This document shows positions 22,992-33,994 of a stretch of 64,000 nucleotides of DNA, piece after piece. Under the pieces are notes generated by a model. That model saw nothing but the letters and a program-made list of their open reading frames with translations, had not been told where the DNA came from and made no database searches. Origin of the DNA: Albifimbria verrucaria. Lineage: Eukaryota > Ascomycota > Sordariomycetes > Hypocreales > Stachybotryaceae. Within the stretch, counting starts at the first letter, position 1. Each line of letters starts with the position of its first letter. The stretch is taken from NCBI GenBank assembly GCA_020081605.1, contig JAHREC010000030.1:1116001-1180000 (forward strand). Reading direction: 5' to 3'. The position numbers and the translations under genes were made by a program.

Positions 22992-25684
22992 ATGGAAGGA
23001 CTTGGAGTGGCTGCCAATGTCATGGCTATCATCGACCTCTCTGCCAAGGTCGCGACGCTGTGCTTCCAGTACTCCAAGGAGGTTGCCAATGCCCGAGCAG
23101 ATATCCAGCGCCTCCACGCCCAGGTCGAACATCTCGGAACTGCTCTGCAGGCTTCGCAGCGCCTTATGGAAAATGAGGGAGCCAGTCACTCTTTATATGC
23201 CAAGAGCTGGTCGGCTCATTTTGTGACTGCATCGCCGAGCTTGAGCGACTAGAGCAAAAGCTCAATCCAAGAACTGCACGCAATACGATGCGTCGTCTAG
23301 GACTTCGAGCCCTCAAATGGCCCCTTCAACAGCAAAGAGGTCGACCGGCTTCTCTCCAATCTTGAACGCCACGAAAAGACAATCTTGCTTGGGCTCCAGA
23401 TTGACCAGACGTTCGTAGGCTAAAGCGCTTCTGATTGATACCCAGGCTGACTCGATACTTAGGGCCCTCCTCGTTGATATCCAAGAGAGAGTCACACAAT
23501 TGGGGCTCCAGTCGACCAATGACACTTCAACGTCGCACAGAGCCCACCGCATGGTGCCGTTCCTTCAGACCCGGACTTCGTCCACCGTCCTGCAATCCAG
23601 GAATGGATGCAAGTTCAATATAGCCAGCCGCACCGGCGAATGGCTCTGGTCGGCATGGGCGGCTTTGGGTAGTGCATACACTTTTTTCCCTTCTTTTTCC
23701 TTCAAGTTAATGCTGATGGATAAATAGGAAATCCCGGCTAGCTATTGAGTTCGCACACCACATCTATGTAGACAAGCCTGGTACCAGCGTTTTCTGGGTG
23801 CAGGGCAATAGTAGGGCTACGTTTGAGAAGTCCTACCGCGCTCTTGCAGATGTCCTCGTGTTGCCTCGCCGGCATGAGCCAGATGTTGACGTGCTGGCTC
23901 TCGTGCGTGACTGGCTGCAGAAGGACGATACTGGCCCTTGGTTAATGGTCGTCGACAATGCCGATGACAAAGGCGTCTTCTTCCTTGATAAGGCATCGCA
24001 AGACCCCTTGCCTCATACTTGCCCAAGTCAATCAACGGCAAGATTCTAGTCACGTCTCGCAGTCTTGATGCAGCTGAAAAGCTCGCCGGTAAGATCCAGG
24101 CTATAGTGCAAATTCCCGCTATGGGACAGGATCAGGCGCTTGAGCTTTACAGAAAAGGCTGGAAGGCAAGACGGATGGAGCCTCAGCGACCGATCTCGTC
24201 CTTGCGCTTGATTGCATCCCGCTCGCGGTTAATCAGGCAGCAGCATACATTAATCGACGCAGCCCGCGCATGACAATTGCATCGTATCTAGACGAATTCC
24301 ATAAAAGCGAGAAGCGAAAAGACAGCCTTCTTCGCAGTGATAAAGGCGACTTAGGCCGGCATGATGGGGTCTCTAACTCTGTTGTGGTGACCTGGCAGGT
24401 GACGTTCGAGCAGATAAGACGAGAGCGACCGCGCGCTGCCAGCCTTTTATCACTGATGAGTCGCTTCCAGGCGCAGAGCATACCTGAATACATGCTGCAA
24501 GATTACGATGACATCCCAGCCGGCGATGGACGTGATCAAGCTAGTATGGGCCTGGGAAATCTGAACAATGGGCGTAGTACACGAGAAGACTTCGAGGACG
24601 ATCTAGATGTACTTCGAGGGTATTCTATCGTTACCCTATCTGCAGAGGGCTTCTTTGAGATGCATCCACTAGTACAGTTTTGTACTCGCTCGTGGATTGC
24701 AGAGTTTGGAGACCCGGCACGATGGGATGGGCTGTTCATTAAGCTGGCGGCGGACTACTTCCCATCTGGACTGTTCGAGACTTGGGGACTTGTCAAAGCC
24801 TTCTCCCTCATATTGAACCTATACTAGCTCGAAGCCCGAGAGGAAACGATGATCTACTAAATTGGGCCGTATTATCGACAAAGGCGGGTCAGTATATGCG
24901 CCAGATAGGCGAATATTCACGAGCAGAGGATTTAGCCAAGCAGGCCACTCACACAAGAAGGAGTATTCTAGGAAGTGACCATCCTGATACACTGGTGAGT
25001 ATGGCTAACCTAGCATCAGCATACTGGGATCAAGGTCAGTTAGAAGAGGCTGAAAAGTTAGATATAGAAGTACTTGAGACTTGGAAGGTGAAGCTTGGAG
25101 CTGACCATCCCAATACGCTGATGAGCATGTCCAACCTAGCATCAATATATTGGGACCAGGGTCGCTTCGACGAGGCTGAAAAGTTAGAGATAGAGGTGTT
25201 AGAAACTCGGAAGGTGAAGCTTGGAGCTGACCATCCCCAAGTGCTGGTCAGCATGACGAACCTAGCATCGACATACTTGAATCAAGGTCGGTTAAAAGAG
25301 GCTGAAAAGCTACAGTTAGAAGCACTTGAAGCTGATAAGGTGAAATTTGGAGCTGATCATCCCAAAACACTGATGGGCGTGACTAATCTGGCATTAATAT
25401 ACTGGGATCAAGGTCGATTGGAAGAGGCTGAAAAACTACAGGCAGAAGCATTTGAGGCTGGGAAGGTGAAGCTTGGAGTCGACCATCCCAATGTCCTGCT
25501 CAGCATGTCTAACCTGGCGACTTTCTGGCACAGTCGAGGTCGACAAGAAGAAGCAGTTGTTTTGATGCAAAATTGCGTTCAGATGCGACGCAAGAAGCTG
25601 GGTCAAATGCATCCGAGTACACAGTTTTCGGTTGCAACGCTGCAATCCTGGCAAACTTATTCTCCGGAGAAGGACGACGGCTAG
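22992..25684 (+). CDS. NB-ARC/TPR NLR (STAND) protein, several frame breaks
   Basis: The N-terminus MEGLGVAANVMAIIDLSAKVA is a typical fungal NLR N-terminal helical domain. The NTPase follows: P-loop GMGGFGKSRLAIE, formed across an intron between about 23670 and 23728, then WLMVVDNADD (Walker B), INGKILVTSRS (sensor) and LDCIPLAVNQAA (GLPLA-like). The C-terminus has five TPR units of 42 residues, each with TL-x-SM-x-NLA and EEAEKL. Frame changes are needed near 23215, 23310, 23415, 23570, 24005, 24150 and 24785; most are one-base gains or losses in short runs such as CCCC, TTT or GGGG. Because all motifs survive in order I treat it as one gene of about 880 residues. It would sense a ligand through TPRs and signal non-self or damage. 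Confidence 0.75.
24963..25592 (+). repeat. Tandem array of five 126-bp TPR-encoding units
   Basis: The landmark GA(C/T)CATCC recurs at an exact 126-bp step, with units beginning near 24963, 25089, 25215, 25341 and 25467. The three central units are nearly identical over long stretches. Each encodes one 42-residue TPR of the kinesin-light-chain type. Confidence 0.85.
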
Positions 25685-26174
25685 AGTAGTTTAAGGCATT
25701 CCCCTGTTTCAAGGTCGCTCAATCTAGCCGCCTTCCTGGTCTGAGCTCGTCTTTGTCACAATTGAGTGTACAATACTGTATCATTTTGGCCTTCGCTGCT
25801 TTATCGTAGCAACGCTCAGCCCTGTTCGTGATACACCACTGTAGAAGTCCGTATTGCCTCTAGAGTAGAGTTGCTGCACTCTTAGTTGAATAACAGACTT
25901 GTTTACAGACACTTGGTGATTTTTATGCTGGTTGTCACATGTTTGTCAAACAAAGAACGTGTAACTCAGACCTCCTGTTCACTGTTTGCTTGTTTTGGCT
26001 AAACAAATTCCCTACAGTATAACAAAGGAACAAACATGGGGCTGACTTAATCAAGTCCTGTAACAGAGACTGCTACAGTACTGTACCCCATTACATTCAT
26101 GGACCAGCCTTGCCAGCACTTTTTCTCTCTTACCAAACGGCCCTCCACAGTTCCGCCCCTTGCCCCCGCCCCCC
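25685..26174. other. Intergenic stretch
   Basis: Between the NLR stop and the helicase start I recognise no gene. It should hold the NLR terminator and the helicase promoter. Confidence 0.45.
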
Positions 26175-28664
26175 ATGGCAGGCAAACGGAAAATCGGAGG
26201 GCACGCTGCTAGACCAAGCAAGACAAGGCGTCTTTCTGCCCATGCCCATACTTCATCGCCTTCGACTCCCAAAACGACCGCTAGTCTAAGCGCAGGCACC
26301 GCCACCAATGAACAAAGAGCACGGGGAGCAACTCGGGCATGAAGCAAATCATGTCGTGAGTTCATGGCATGTGTCCAGTCAACATTCCCGAAAAGGCGAC
26401 CGAACAGAATCTCGACGTGCTCTCTCGCATTACTTTGGCAACCGAGATTTCTCTTATCTTGAGCTCAAACCGGATCATAAACACCGACCCTTGTGGGTTG
26501 ATCCTAACAAAGGATTGGTTGTGCTGGAGCGTTTCAGTCCTTTAGCAGAACAAGCGACAGATTTCTTGATCACGATTGCCGAACCTCATTCCCGACCGGC
26601 TTTCCTACATGAGTACATACTTACACCCCACAGCCTTTACGCTGCCGTCTCCGTTGGTCTTGACCCCAAGACATCATCAATACACTCGACCGATTCTTGA
26701 AGACAAAGCTTCCTTTGGGTATTCGAGAATTCATATTATCCTGCACAAAGAGCTATGGCAAGGTCAAGTTGGTACTCAAGCATAATAAATACTTCGTTGA
26801 AAGTACCGACTCGGAGATCCTACAGAGCCTCCTGAGAGACGAAGTCATTGGTAACTGTCGCGTGTATGGCTACCAGGAGGTCTTGACAACAGCCGCCTCG
26901 ACAAACCACGGACTTGTCATACCCGGAACCGAAAATGCCGCCGGCTTACAGCAGGCAAACCTCCTCGAGAACAAGACAAACGAGACTTTCCGTCAAGATC
27001 ATGTTTCTACAGCACTGAATGAAGATGACTACGAAGATCATAGAGAATCTGTTCATGCTTTTGAAATCTCAGAGAGTTCAGTGGAAATCGTCCAGAAACG
27101 CTGTTTGGATCTATCATTGCCAATTCTTGAGGAGTACGATTTCCGATTCGACAATATGAACGCAGACCTGGAGATCGACCTACGGCCCAACACCCAAATC
27201 CGACCATACCAAGAGCAAAGTCTCAGTAAAATGTTCGGTAATGGTCGAGCAAAAAGTGGCATCATCGTGTTGCCATGTGGCGCTGGCAAAACGCTCGTTG
27301 GCATCACAGCCGCTTGTACGATCAAGAAAGGAGCCATCGTACTATGCACGAGCTCTGTATCTGCGGCTCAATGGCGAAAAGAATTTCTGAAGTGGTCAAA
27401 CATCAGTCCCGATAACATCACTACCTTTACTGCTGAAAATAAGACCAAATTCTCGAGCAACACCGGCGTCATAGTGACTACGTATTCAATGGTCACCAAT
27501 AACCGCGAGCGATCCTACGAATCCAAGAAAATGATGGAGTTTTTGCAAGGTCGCGAGTGGGGACTTATGCTACTGGACGAAGTCCATGTTGTGCCAGCCG
27601 ATATGTTTAGAAGAGTCATCTCATCAATTAAATCCCATTGCAAGCTGGGACTTACTGCAACCTTGCTCCGCGAAGACGACAGAATTTCCCATCTCAATTT
27701 CTTGATTGGGCCCAAGCTTTACGAGGCCAACTGGATGGAGTTATCTAAGCAAGGACATATTGCAAGGGTTCAATGTGCAGAGGTTTGGTGTCCCATGCCT
27801 ACCGAATTTTACGAGGAATACCTGAGGGCTCCATCTCGTCTTAAGAGGACCCTATGTGCCACAAACCCACGCAAGTTCCAAGCCTGCCAGTACCTGATCC
27901 ATTATCATGAGGCGCGGGGAGATAAGATAATTGTCTTCTCCGACGAACTGTATTCTCTAAAGTTCTACGCTTTGAAGCTGGGGAAAGCCTTTATCTACAG
28001 GGGCACTGGCCAAGAGGAGCGCTTAAGAATTCTAGAAAACTTCCAGCATAATCCTTTCGTCAACACTTTATTTCTCTCAAAGATTGGGGATACATCGCTA
28101 GATCTTCCAGAAGCAACATGTCTCATTCAAATCTCATCCCACTTTGGATCTCGTCGTCAGGAGGCGCAGCGGCTCGGCCGGATTTTGCGGGCCAAACGCA
28201 GAAATGACGAAGGTTTTAATGCCTTCTTTTACTCGCTTGTGACAAAGGACACCCTGGAGATGTTTTACTCGTCGAAACGTCAGGCTTTTCTTGTCGATCA
28301 AGGGTATGCCTTCAAAGTTATCACTCAGCTGGCCGATCTCAACCAGATGCGAGATCTCGCATTCACCACGCCGGCTGAGAGACGTGAACTGCTCCAGAAG
28401 ACCCTAATAGACAATGAAAATGTTTCGGAAGAAGACGTGGAAAGCGATGATTTGTTCGGAATGAAACGTGGCGGAGGACGCAGCGGGCCTAAGCTTGGTG
28501 CTAGGAGGACAGCCGGTGTACTTGGTGGTTTGAGCGGTGGGCAAGGCATGGCCTACATAGAACAAAACAAGCCTACGGGAAGAGTTCGGAGTAAGAAGGG
28601 CGAATCAAACACCTTCTTCAAGAAGATTGAACGCGAGAACGAGCGTCGGCGAAGGGCGCCTTGA
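26175..28664 (+). CDS. XPB/Ssl2-type DNA helicase homologue, apparently intronless
   Basis: XPB is the 3'-5' DNA translocase of TFIIH in promoter opening and repair. The N-terminus ([19 protein letters not shown]) and [15 protein letters not shown] are the expected lead-in. [15 protein letters not shown] follows after a frame break near 26673, where one added A restores the frame; another near 26308 is uncertain. Motifs: [13 protein letters not shown] (Q-like), [12 protein letters not shown] (I), [13 protein letters not shown] (II), LTATLLRED (III plus the RED motif), [17 protein letters not shown] and [15 protein letters not shown] (VI). The C-terminus GGQGMAYIE is also conserved. The long frame from 26697 to 28664 is clean. 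Several usually invariant positions differ, for example [12 protein letters not shown] instead of the usual LLYxMNPRKFQ, hinting at a diverged paralogue. Confidence 0.85.
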
Positions 28665-28899
28665 AGGAGTATGGGTTGAGACCAGCCAAATGGACAAATT
28701 ATTCTCAAAGTGGTTCCCTAGTAGGTACAGGTAGTTACCCAAGCTTCACACTGCGCACCTCTACATGATTATACTAACGCTGACTCGAGATCACTTTCTC
28801 TTTAAGAATCTTTCATACAGTTGTCTTTGTCGTGAATGCATCAAAGGCTCTCCGTGACTGCTCATACCAAAGCTATTACAGTACATATAACCTGCTGCT

Positions 28900-30624
28900 C
28901 TAAGCACAGCGCTTTCGGATGGTGACATCAAATGATGCTGTCTCTGTGCGATTTAATACAGTGTATGAAATGACCACGCGCTTTGTGCCAGGAGTCTCGG
29001 AGCTGAAGCCGGACAATTGGTAGCCTCCGTATCCTGGAAATACCTCATCCACAATCTTGTCTGAGTAAGTAGCCTCAATACGAAGACCCTCAGGATTGAA
29101 AGACTGCCCAACGGTATATCTTAGCTTTTTAGGAAACTTGGCCACCGAGACAGAGGTCAGTTCTGCACCACGTAGACCTGCATGTTCTGCTGTTGTGAGT
29201 CCAATCACGCTCCCGTGTCTAATGACGCCCTGTGCAAGGTTGTAATTTGGCTTCTGTGTCCATTCGAGTGGCGTCCAATCCCTGAACTCAATTCAGTAGT
29301 CCAGTATGGGTGGAGCTGCTCCTCGAATGGTTGTCCAGCGGACGACCCGGACCACTTCTGGTCGACATACATGTAATATCCTGTGCCCCGAGGGTCGCTC
29401 GGGTTCGCACGCACAACAAGGGAGCTTCTGCATACGTTGTATTCATGGCCTTGTGCGTAATACATCCAGCCACAAGTTCCCATTCGTCCTCAGACGCGAG
29501 AACAGATCTTGATCGTTCCTGATAAATATCCTCGCCTCCACATGGTGTATATTGCGTAGCATTGCCAGTCGAAATACGATCGCAGACAAACCTGTGATAA
29601 TATTTATCGCCAAGGGGCCATCATTGCTAATGATAACTGTGTCTAGAGCTCCATGACCAGGACGGCCGCTCATAACTTTAGGAGGAGTGAACGTCACAAA
29701 ATCCCGTGTTGTTGTGTACAGAGCCTGGTTTCTCGTGAGAGGATACCGTCGATTTGGGTCTGTTGCATTGGGCGTGTAATAAGTCCCAGTAGGATACATT
29801 GACGAAGTCCAGTAGACGACATAAGCCCCAATTTCAGGGTCCCATGTAGCTTCGGGTGCGAATGTCATGCCTGCTTCCGCCGGGGCAACCAGGACATGTC
29901 TTTGCTCCGACCAAGTTCTCAAATCTCGAGACTCCCATACCTCGATGTATCGACTCGCATTGGTTTGCGCCCAATCCCAACCCAACCAACCGTAATTAAC
30001 ACCATCAACGTTTAAGTCGGTCGCAAGCAAATAAAACTTGTCGCCTTCGGGAGATCGCACAATTGAAGGATCACGCACGGCGTGCATACCCTTACTTGAG
30101 ATTAATACAGGCTTTCCCTCGTTAACGGCAGTCCATGTCGTGGCATCATTGCCCACACTGGACGCCATATATATCTGTTGACCGTCTTGGCTGTTTGACC
30201 GCGCAAAGTTGAACATGCCGTACCGGGAGAGTTGAGCTACCTCAACCGATGGCTGCACTGTGAGCTGAAATTCGCGGCATGAATTATCACCTTCGATGGT
30301 GAGGCAAGCGGTAAGTTTTACTTTGGCCGGCACACTGCCAGGTAATGGTCGCGTGACAACCCCGGCAGCAATCTTCCCATCTGGTTTATCAGACACAATT
30401 GAAGTGTCCGAGGATTTCCATACCACCGTGGATCCGGGAATGTTTGGCAAGGCGGTTGGTAGCGTGATATAACCTCTGATGCTGTCTGAATCGGGAATAT
30501 CCAAAAGTTTGAGGGCTTCATCAATCCCGGTATTACTTGGTGCACAGCTTGCTATGTTTCCGTGGGCGAGCAGAAATGTCGCGGCGACAATTCCTGAACA
30601 ATGAACAATCTTGCTAAACAACAT
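28900..30624 (-). CDS. Secreted GH43-like glycosidase with Ig-like domains (three frame breaks)
   Basis: The start at 30624 has a signal peptide (MLFSKIVHCSGIVAATFLLA). Residues ~35-120 (LPNIPGSTVVWKSSDTSIVS) form a bacterial-Ig-like domain of the kind that precedes GH43 modules. The catalytic propeller shows MHAVRDPSIVRSPEGDKFYL, FAPEATWDPEIGAYVVYW and RPGHGALDTVIIS. The tail is an Ig-like (Big_3-type) domain: YTVGQSFNPEGLRIEATYSD and PGTKRVVISYT. Activity would be on arabinan- or xylan-type wall sugars; the exact bond is unknown. Frame breaks lie near 29612, 29420 and 29272; one added base in CCCC, CCC and GGG (minus strand) gives GPLGDKYYHRF, EAPLVVRANPSD and SGDWTPLEW. The length is about 575 residues. 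Confidence 0.75.
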
Positions 30625-31227
30625 GGCTGCGTGTTTCTCAGGAACACGCTATGTAATTGTTAAATCTTGATGCGCTGTGCTCTTCCAACCTCGGGATTTA
30701 TAGTTAACGATTTGCCAATTGCTTGCGTTCACCACACTAATTGTACTATCTGTCATGGGATACTCAAGCATGAATTATTGTTTATTGGTCCGCTTGTGGC
30801 CTATGATGGCAGTATACGCACGAATGAGGTTCAATTGGTGGACTAATCATGGAATGGAGCTATTGGAGACCACAATCGCGGACAAAACAAGATGTATCGG
30901 ATGTGTTCTAGGGTAGCTAAGCCTGTTCGGATCCTGGAGGCTGCCAGCGTTATCAATCTCAATATCTGCTAGAACTAGAAAGCGAGGGATTTTTGGCAGT
31001 TGTTTACTAACCGAAGGATGAAGTTAATATTGTAATTTCTAAAGAGCGGTGCAGAGTTTGAGGATCAAGAAAAGGTGATGCAGATTATGCTGCCTGGTCA
31101 ATCTGCCAAGCAGAGAACGACACTTTTGAACAGTTTTCTTGTATGGCAAATTATGAGTTAATATAATATTCTAATATCTCCCAAGCAGATTGCCGGCTAA
31201 TCTAAACATGCTATACAATATCATTAT
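30625..31227. other. Intergenic stretch
   Basis: Nothing recognised apart from the expected promoter of the glycosidase and 3' flank of the oxidoreductase. Confidence 0.45.
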
Positions 31228-32699
31228 CTAGTTTGCCCCATAGGCAGTTCCAAACGGCTCCAGCTTGACACCGAATATGTCAACGTAGCCAAATTCGGAA
31301 TTGTCTTCGTTGTGCGCCATCTTCTCGCTCCACTTGGCAACCGATTCGTCGAAAATCTTCTTGTGATCTTCCCTACTCAAGTCAAGTGGCTCTCTGTCAT
31401 TAGCGACAAGTCGTATCCTAGGAAGAGCGAGTTAGCATTTCTCGAAAGCTTATGTCGGCCAAGGATGTGGACTCACTGTGTTCCTGCCGCAATGTTTGTT
31501 GCTCCAAAGTCTTGCTCATCGAGGAGCGTATCAATGGCGCTTTGCACTTCTCCTCGCAATATTCTGGCGGGGAGGATGAAGTCTTGCGCAATCGGCCGTG
31601 CTAGACCGACGCCGTCAACTGTTTCCAATGCCCCAACCATTCCCTTCACAGTTCGCAAGCCACCTGTCACATAAGCCTTCGTCTTGTTCAATTCCTTGAC
31701 AATGCTATCGGCGAAGTCCAGGAAGAAGGCCTCTCTCTTCTTGGTCGACTCTCGCTTGTGAACAAAGCCAATCTCCTGATATGTACCACCAGAAAGCTCC
31801 ACAAAGTCAAAGCCATGCTGCTCTAACTCCGCGCAAAGTGTGCGGCAGTCTTCTGGCGAAAAGCCACCCTGCTGAAACTCCACACTGTTCACCTTGATAC
31901 CGACAATAAACGAGCGGTCGGGAACGCGAGCCCGGATGGCATCGCTAATCTGGTAAATGAGACGAGCGCGGTTCGACAGAGATCCGCCGTACTCGTCAGT
32001 GCGCTTGTTTGTGGTCTGTGACAGAAACTGAGCCAGGAGATAGCCGCTGGATGTCAAGTTAGTACCTCAATCCGTGTATATCAGAGTATCAGAGTGAGTC
32101 ACTTACTGAGCTCCATGAAGCTGAACACCGTCATATCCAGCCTTGTAAGTGTACTCTGCTGCGTGTGCAAATCCTTCAATGACTGCCTCAAAATCGGCCT
32201 TCTCCATTGGTCTCGGCTTTGCGAAGTTCATTCCCATAATAGTTCCTTCCAGCTGAACGTCGCTTGCCGAGATGGGGTGTGGTTGGATTTTGTCTGATAC
32301 CTGTCTTCCAGGATGGCTCAATTGGGCTACGATCAGACTGCCATGCTTCTTGCCAGCAGCAGCTAGCTCCTTGAAAGCCTCGAAGCGCTCACCGTGGAAA
32401 GGTGCATCGGAGGGGATAATGGGGTTTCCTGCTGCTTCAAGCTGATCATACTCAATCATAACGTTGCCAGTCAAAATCAGCCCAAACTCTCCTTCTCCCC
32501 ATCGGCGGTATACGTTGATGAGCTGTGGTGTGGGAATACCACGCTTTTCAAGGTTCTTAGCATCCCACGTAGACAAGCGCTCGGTCATAGCGGCCTTTAG
32601 AAAACGGTTCTTGGCCACTTTGCCGCTGAAAGGAAACTCCAGTGGCTTGCCAAGCGGCGAAGCATCAGCGGGTTCGGTTGGTATTCTTCTGGGCGCCAT
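31228..32699 (-). CDS. NADH:flavin oxidoreductase, Old Yellow Enzyme family
   Basis: The gene has three exons with introns at 32047-32106 and 31418-31476, both clean GT-AG; the first has a TACTAAC branch site. The frame is unbroken and gives about 450 residues. Features of the FMN-binding TIM barrel are [36 protein letters not shown], then [16 protein letters not shown] joined over intron 1, [17 protein letters not shown], and [20 protein letters not shown] at the phosphate site. Such enzymes reduce activated C=C bonds or act as NADH oxidases in the cytosol. The substrate is unknown. A Zn2Cys6 regulator on the same strand lies 1.3 kb upstream and could control it, which is inference from position only. 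Confidence 0.9.
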
Positions 32700-33994
32700 T
32701 ATGAGATAAGATTAGTTTCGTTATAAACTAGCTTTTATTAAGCAGTTCTGAAGGTTGGCTTAAACCGTGTGGACTGAAGGTGCACCGTATTTTATATATC
32801 CCAAACCCGCGGTAGGAGTGCTGAATATTCTACCACATTCCGAGCATCCGCAGATGATGTACTTCATTAAATGTCGTCATCCGTGCGATGATGCGCTTCA
32901 CTTACATCCGTAATTGTGGGGATAACAGCGAAGTAGCCTCAAAAATCCACAGTAGGCTCGTAATTGCCACTGAATGGCCGGCAGTTTTCTGGAACGATCG
33001 AACCGCTGAATATTTGTTGTAGACACAGTCGAAGACCGGGCTAATTGGTAGCCATCTATGACGATCCGCGTTGGTGATCTCAGAATGACTATCGGGGCTA
33101 GGGATCTGTTGATCAAGGGGTATCAAATCCATATGTCAGCAGGTTGTTGATAGGCGTTAATGCCTGTCAGATAGCCTGACAGGTGGGACCACCATGTTGT
33201 GGTGGGCTACTTGTAGGCTACTAGGTCAAGCCTTGATGTTATATAATAACTCCGACGGTAATAGAATTGTGGTCGCGCTCATGGTCCAAATCATATTCAC
33301 ATGTGTCTCTGTTCTTCCTTGCTCAGGACACGTATTTGATGGGGAAAAGAGTGGTATTCACAATCATAGCGGCCATTTGACAGTCTCTATTACTCTTGAA
33401 CAGAGTGGATTCAGATTGAACGTTGAGAATTATATATCCATCTACATTATGACTTCAATGTTTGTGTGCGATTCCATATTGATAGTGCTGGAGAGCAGTC
33501 TCATTGCATAGCCTTGTACAGAACCATCCCGCTCTCCATTTCCCAGGCGTACTACATGGATATTCTGCAAGGACTGACCTTCGATAGCAGACCAACACCT
33601 TTTTGGTAAGTTTTCTGCGGGGTTGAGATTGAATCTAAATTGGTCATGAATGTTTCGATCTTACCCCGGCATTGTCCTTACGACCCTCTCCAATGATCCA
33701 TCTCTTAAACTCGAACGCTATTTACTTGGTCATTGTAACATTGCTATCCAATCACTTGATGGGTGATTCCAACGTATTGTTACCTGAGACCACGACATAA
33801 CCGCTTTAACCATTGCACCACCTTGCCAGAGGTTGAGGCTGAGGATGAAGGTAACATTGGGCTTGATACTTGCTACGTTACACTTGGCGAGCCTATTGAC
33901 TGCCAAGTTTCGTGGCGCTTGGTCCAATACGTGCTTCATATCTTGAATTGGCCTTATGGAGCTGCACCAAATGTCCCGTGATCTCAAGATTCCC
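32700..33994. other. Intergenic stretch; no gene supported
   Basis: Short overlapping frames only. An 11-base pair, CTGTCAGATAGCCTGACAGG near 33164-33183, forms a small imperfect palindrome. Confidence 0.45.

Noticed and set aside
22992..25684. Calling the NLR a set of separate small genes
   Set aside because: The N-domain, P-loop, Walker B, sensor and TPR blocks come in the correct order on one strand with only one-base breaks between them.
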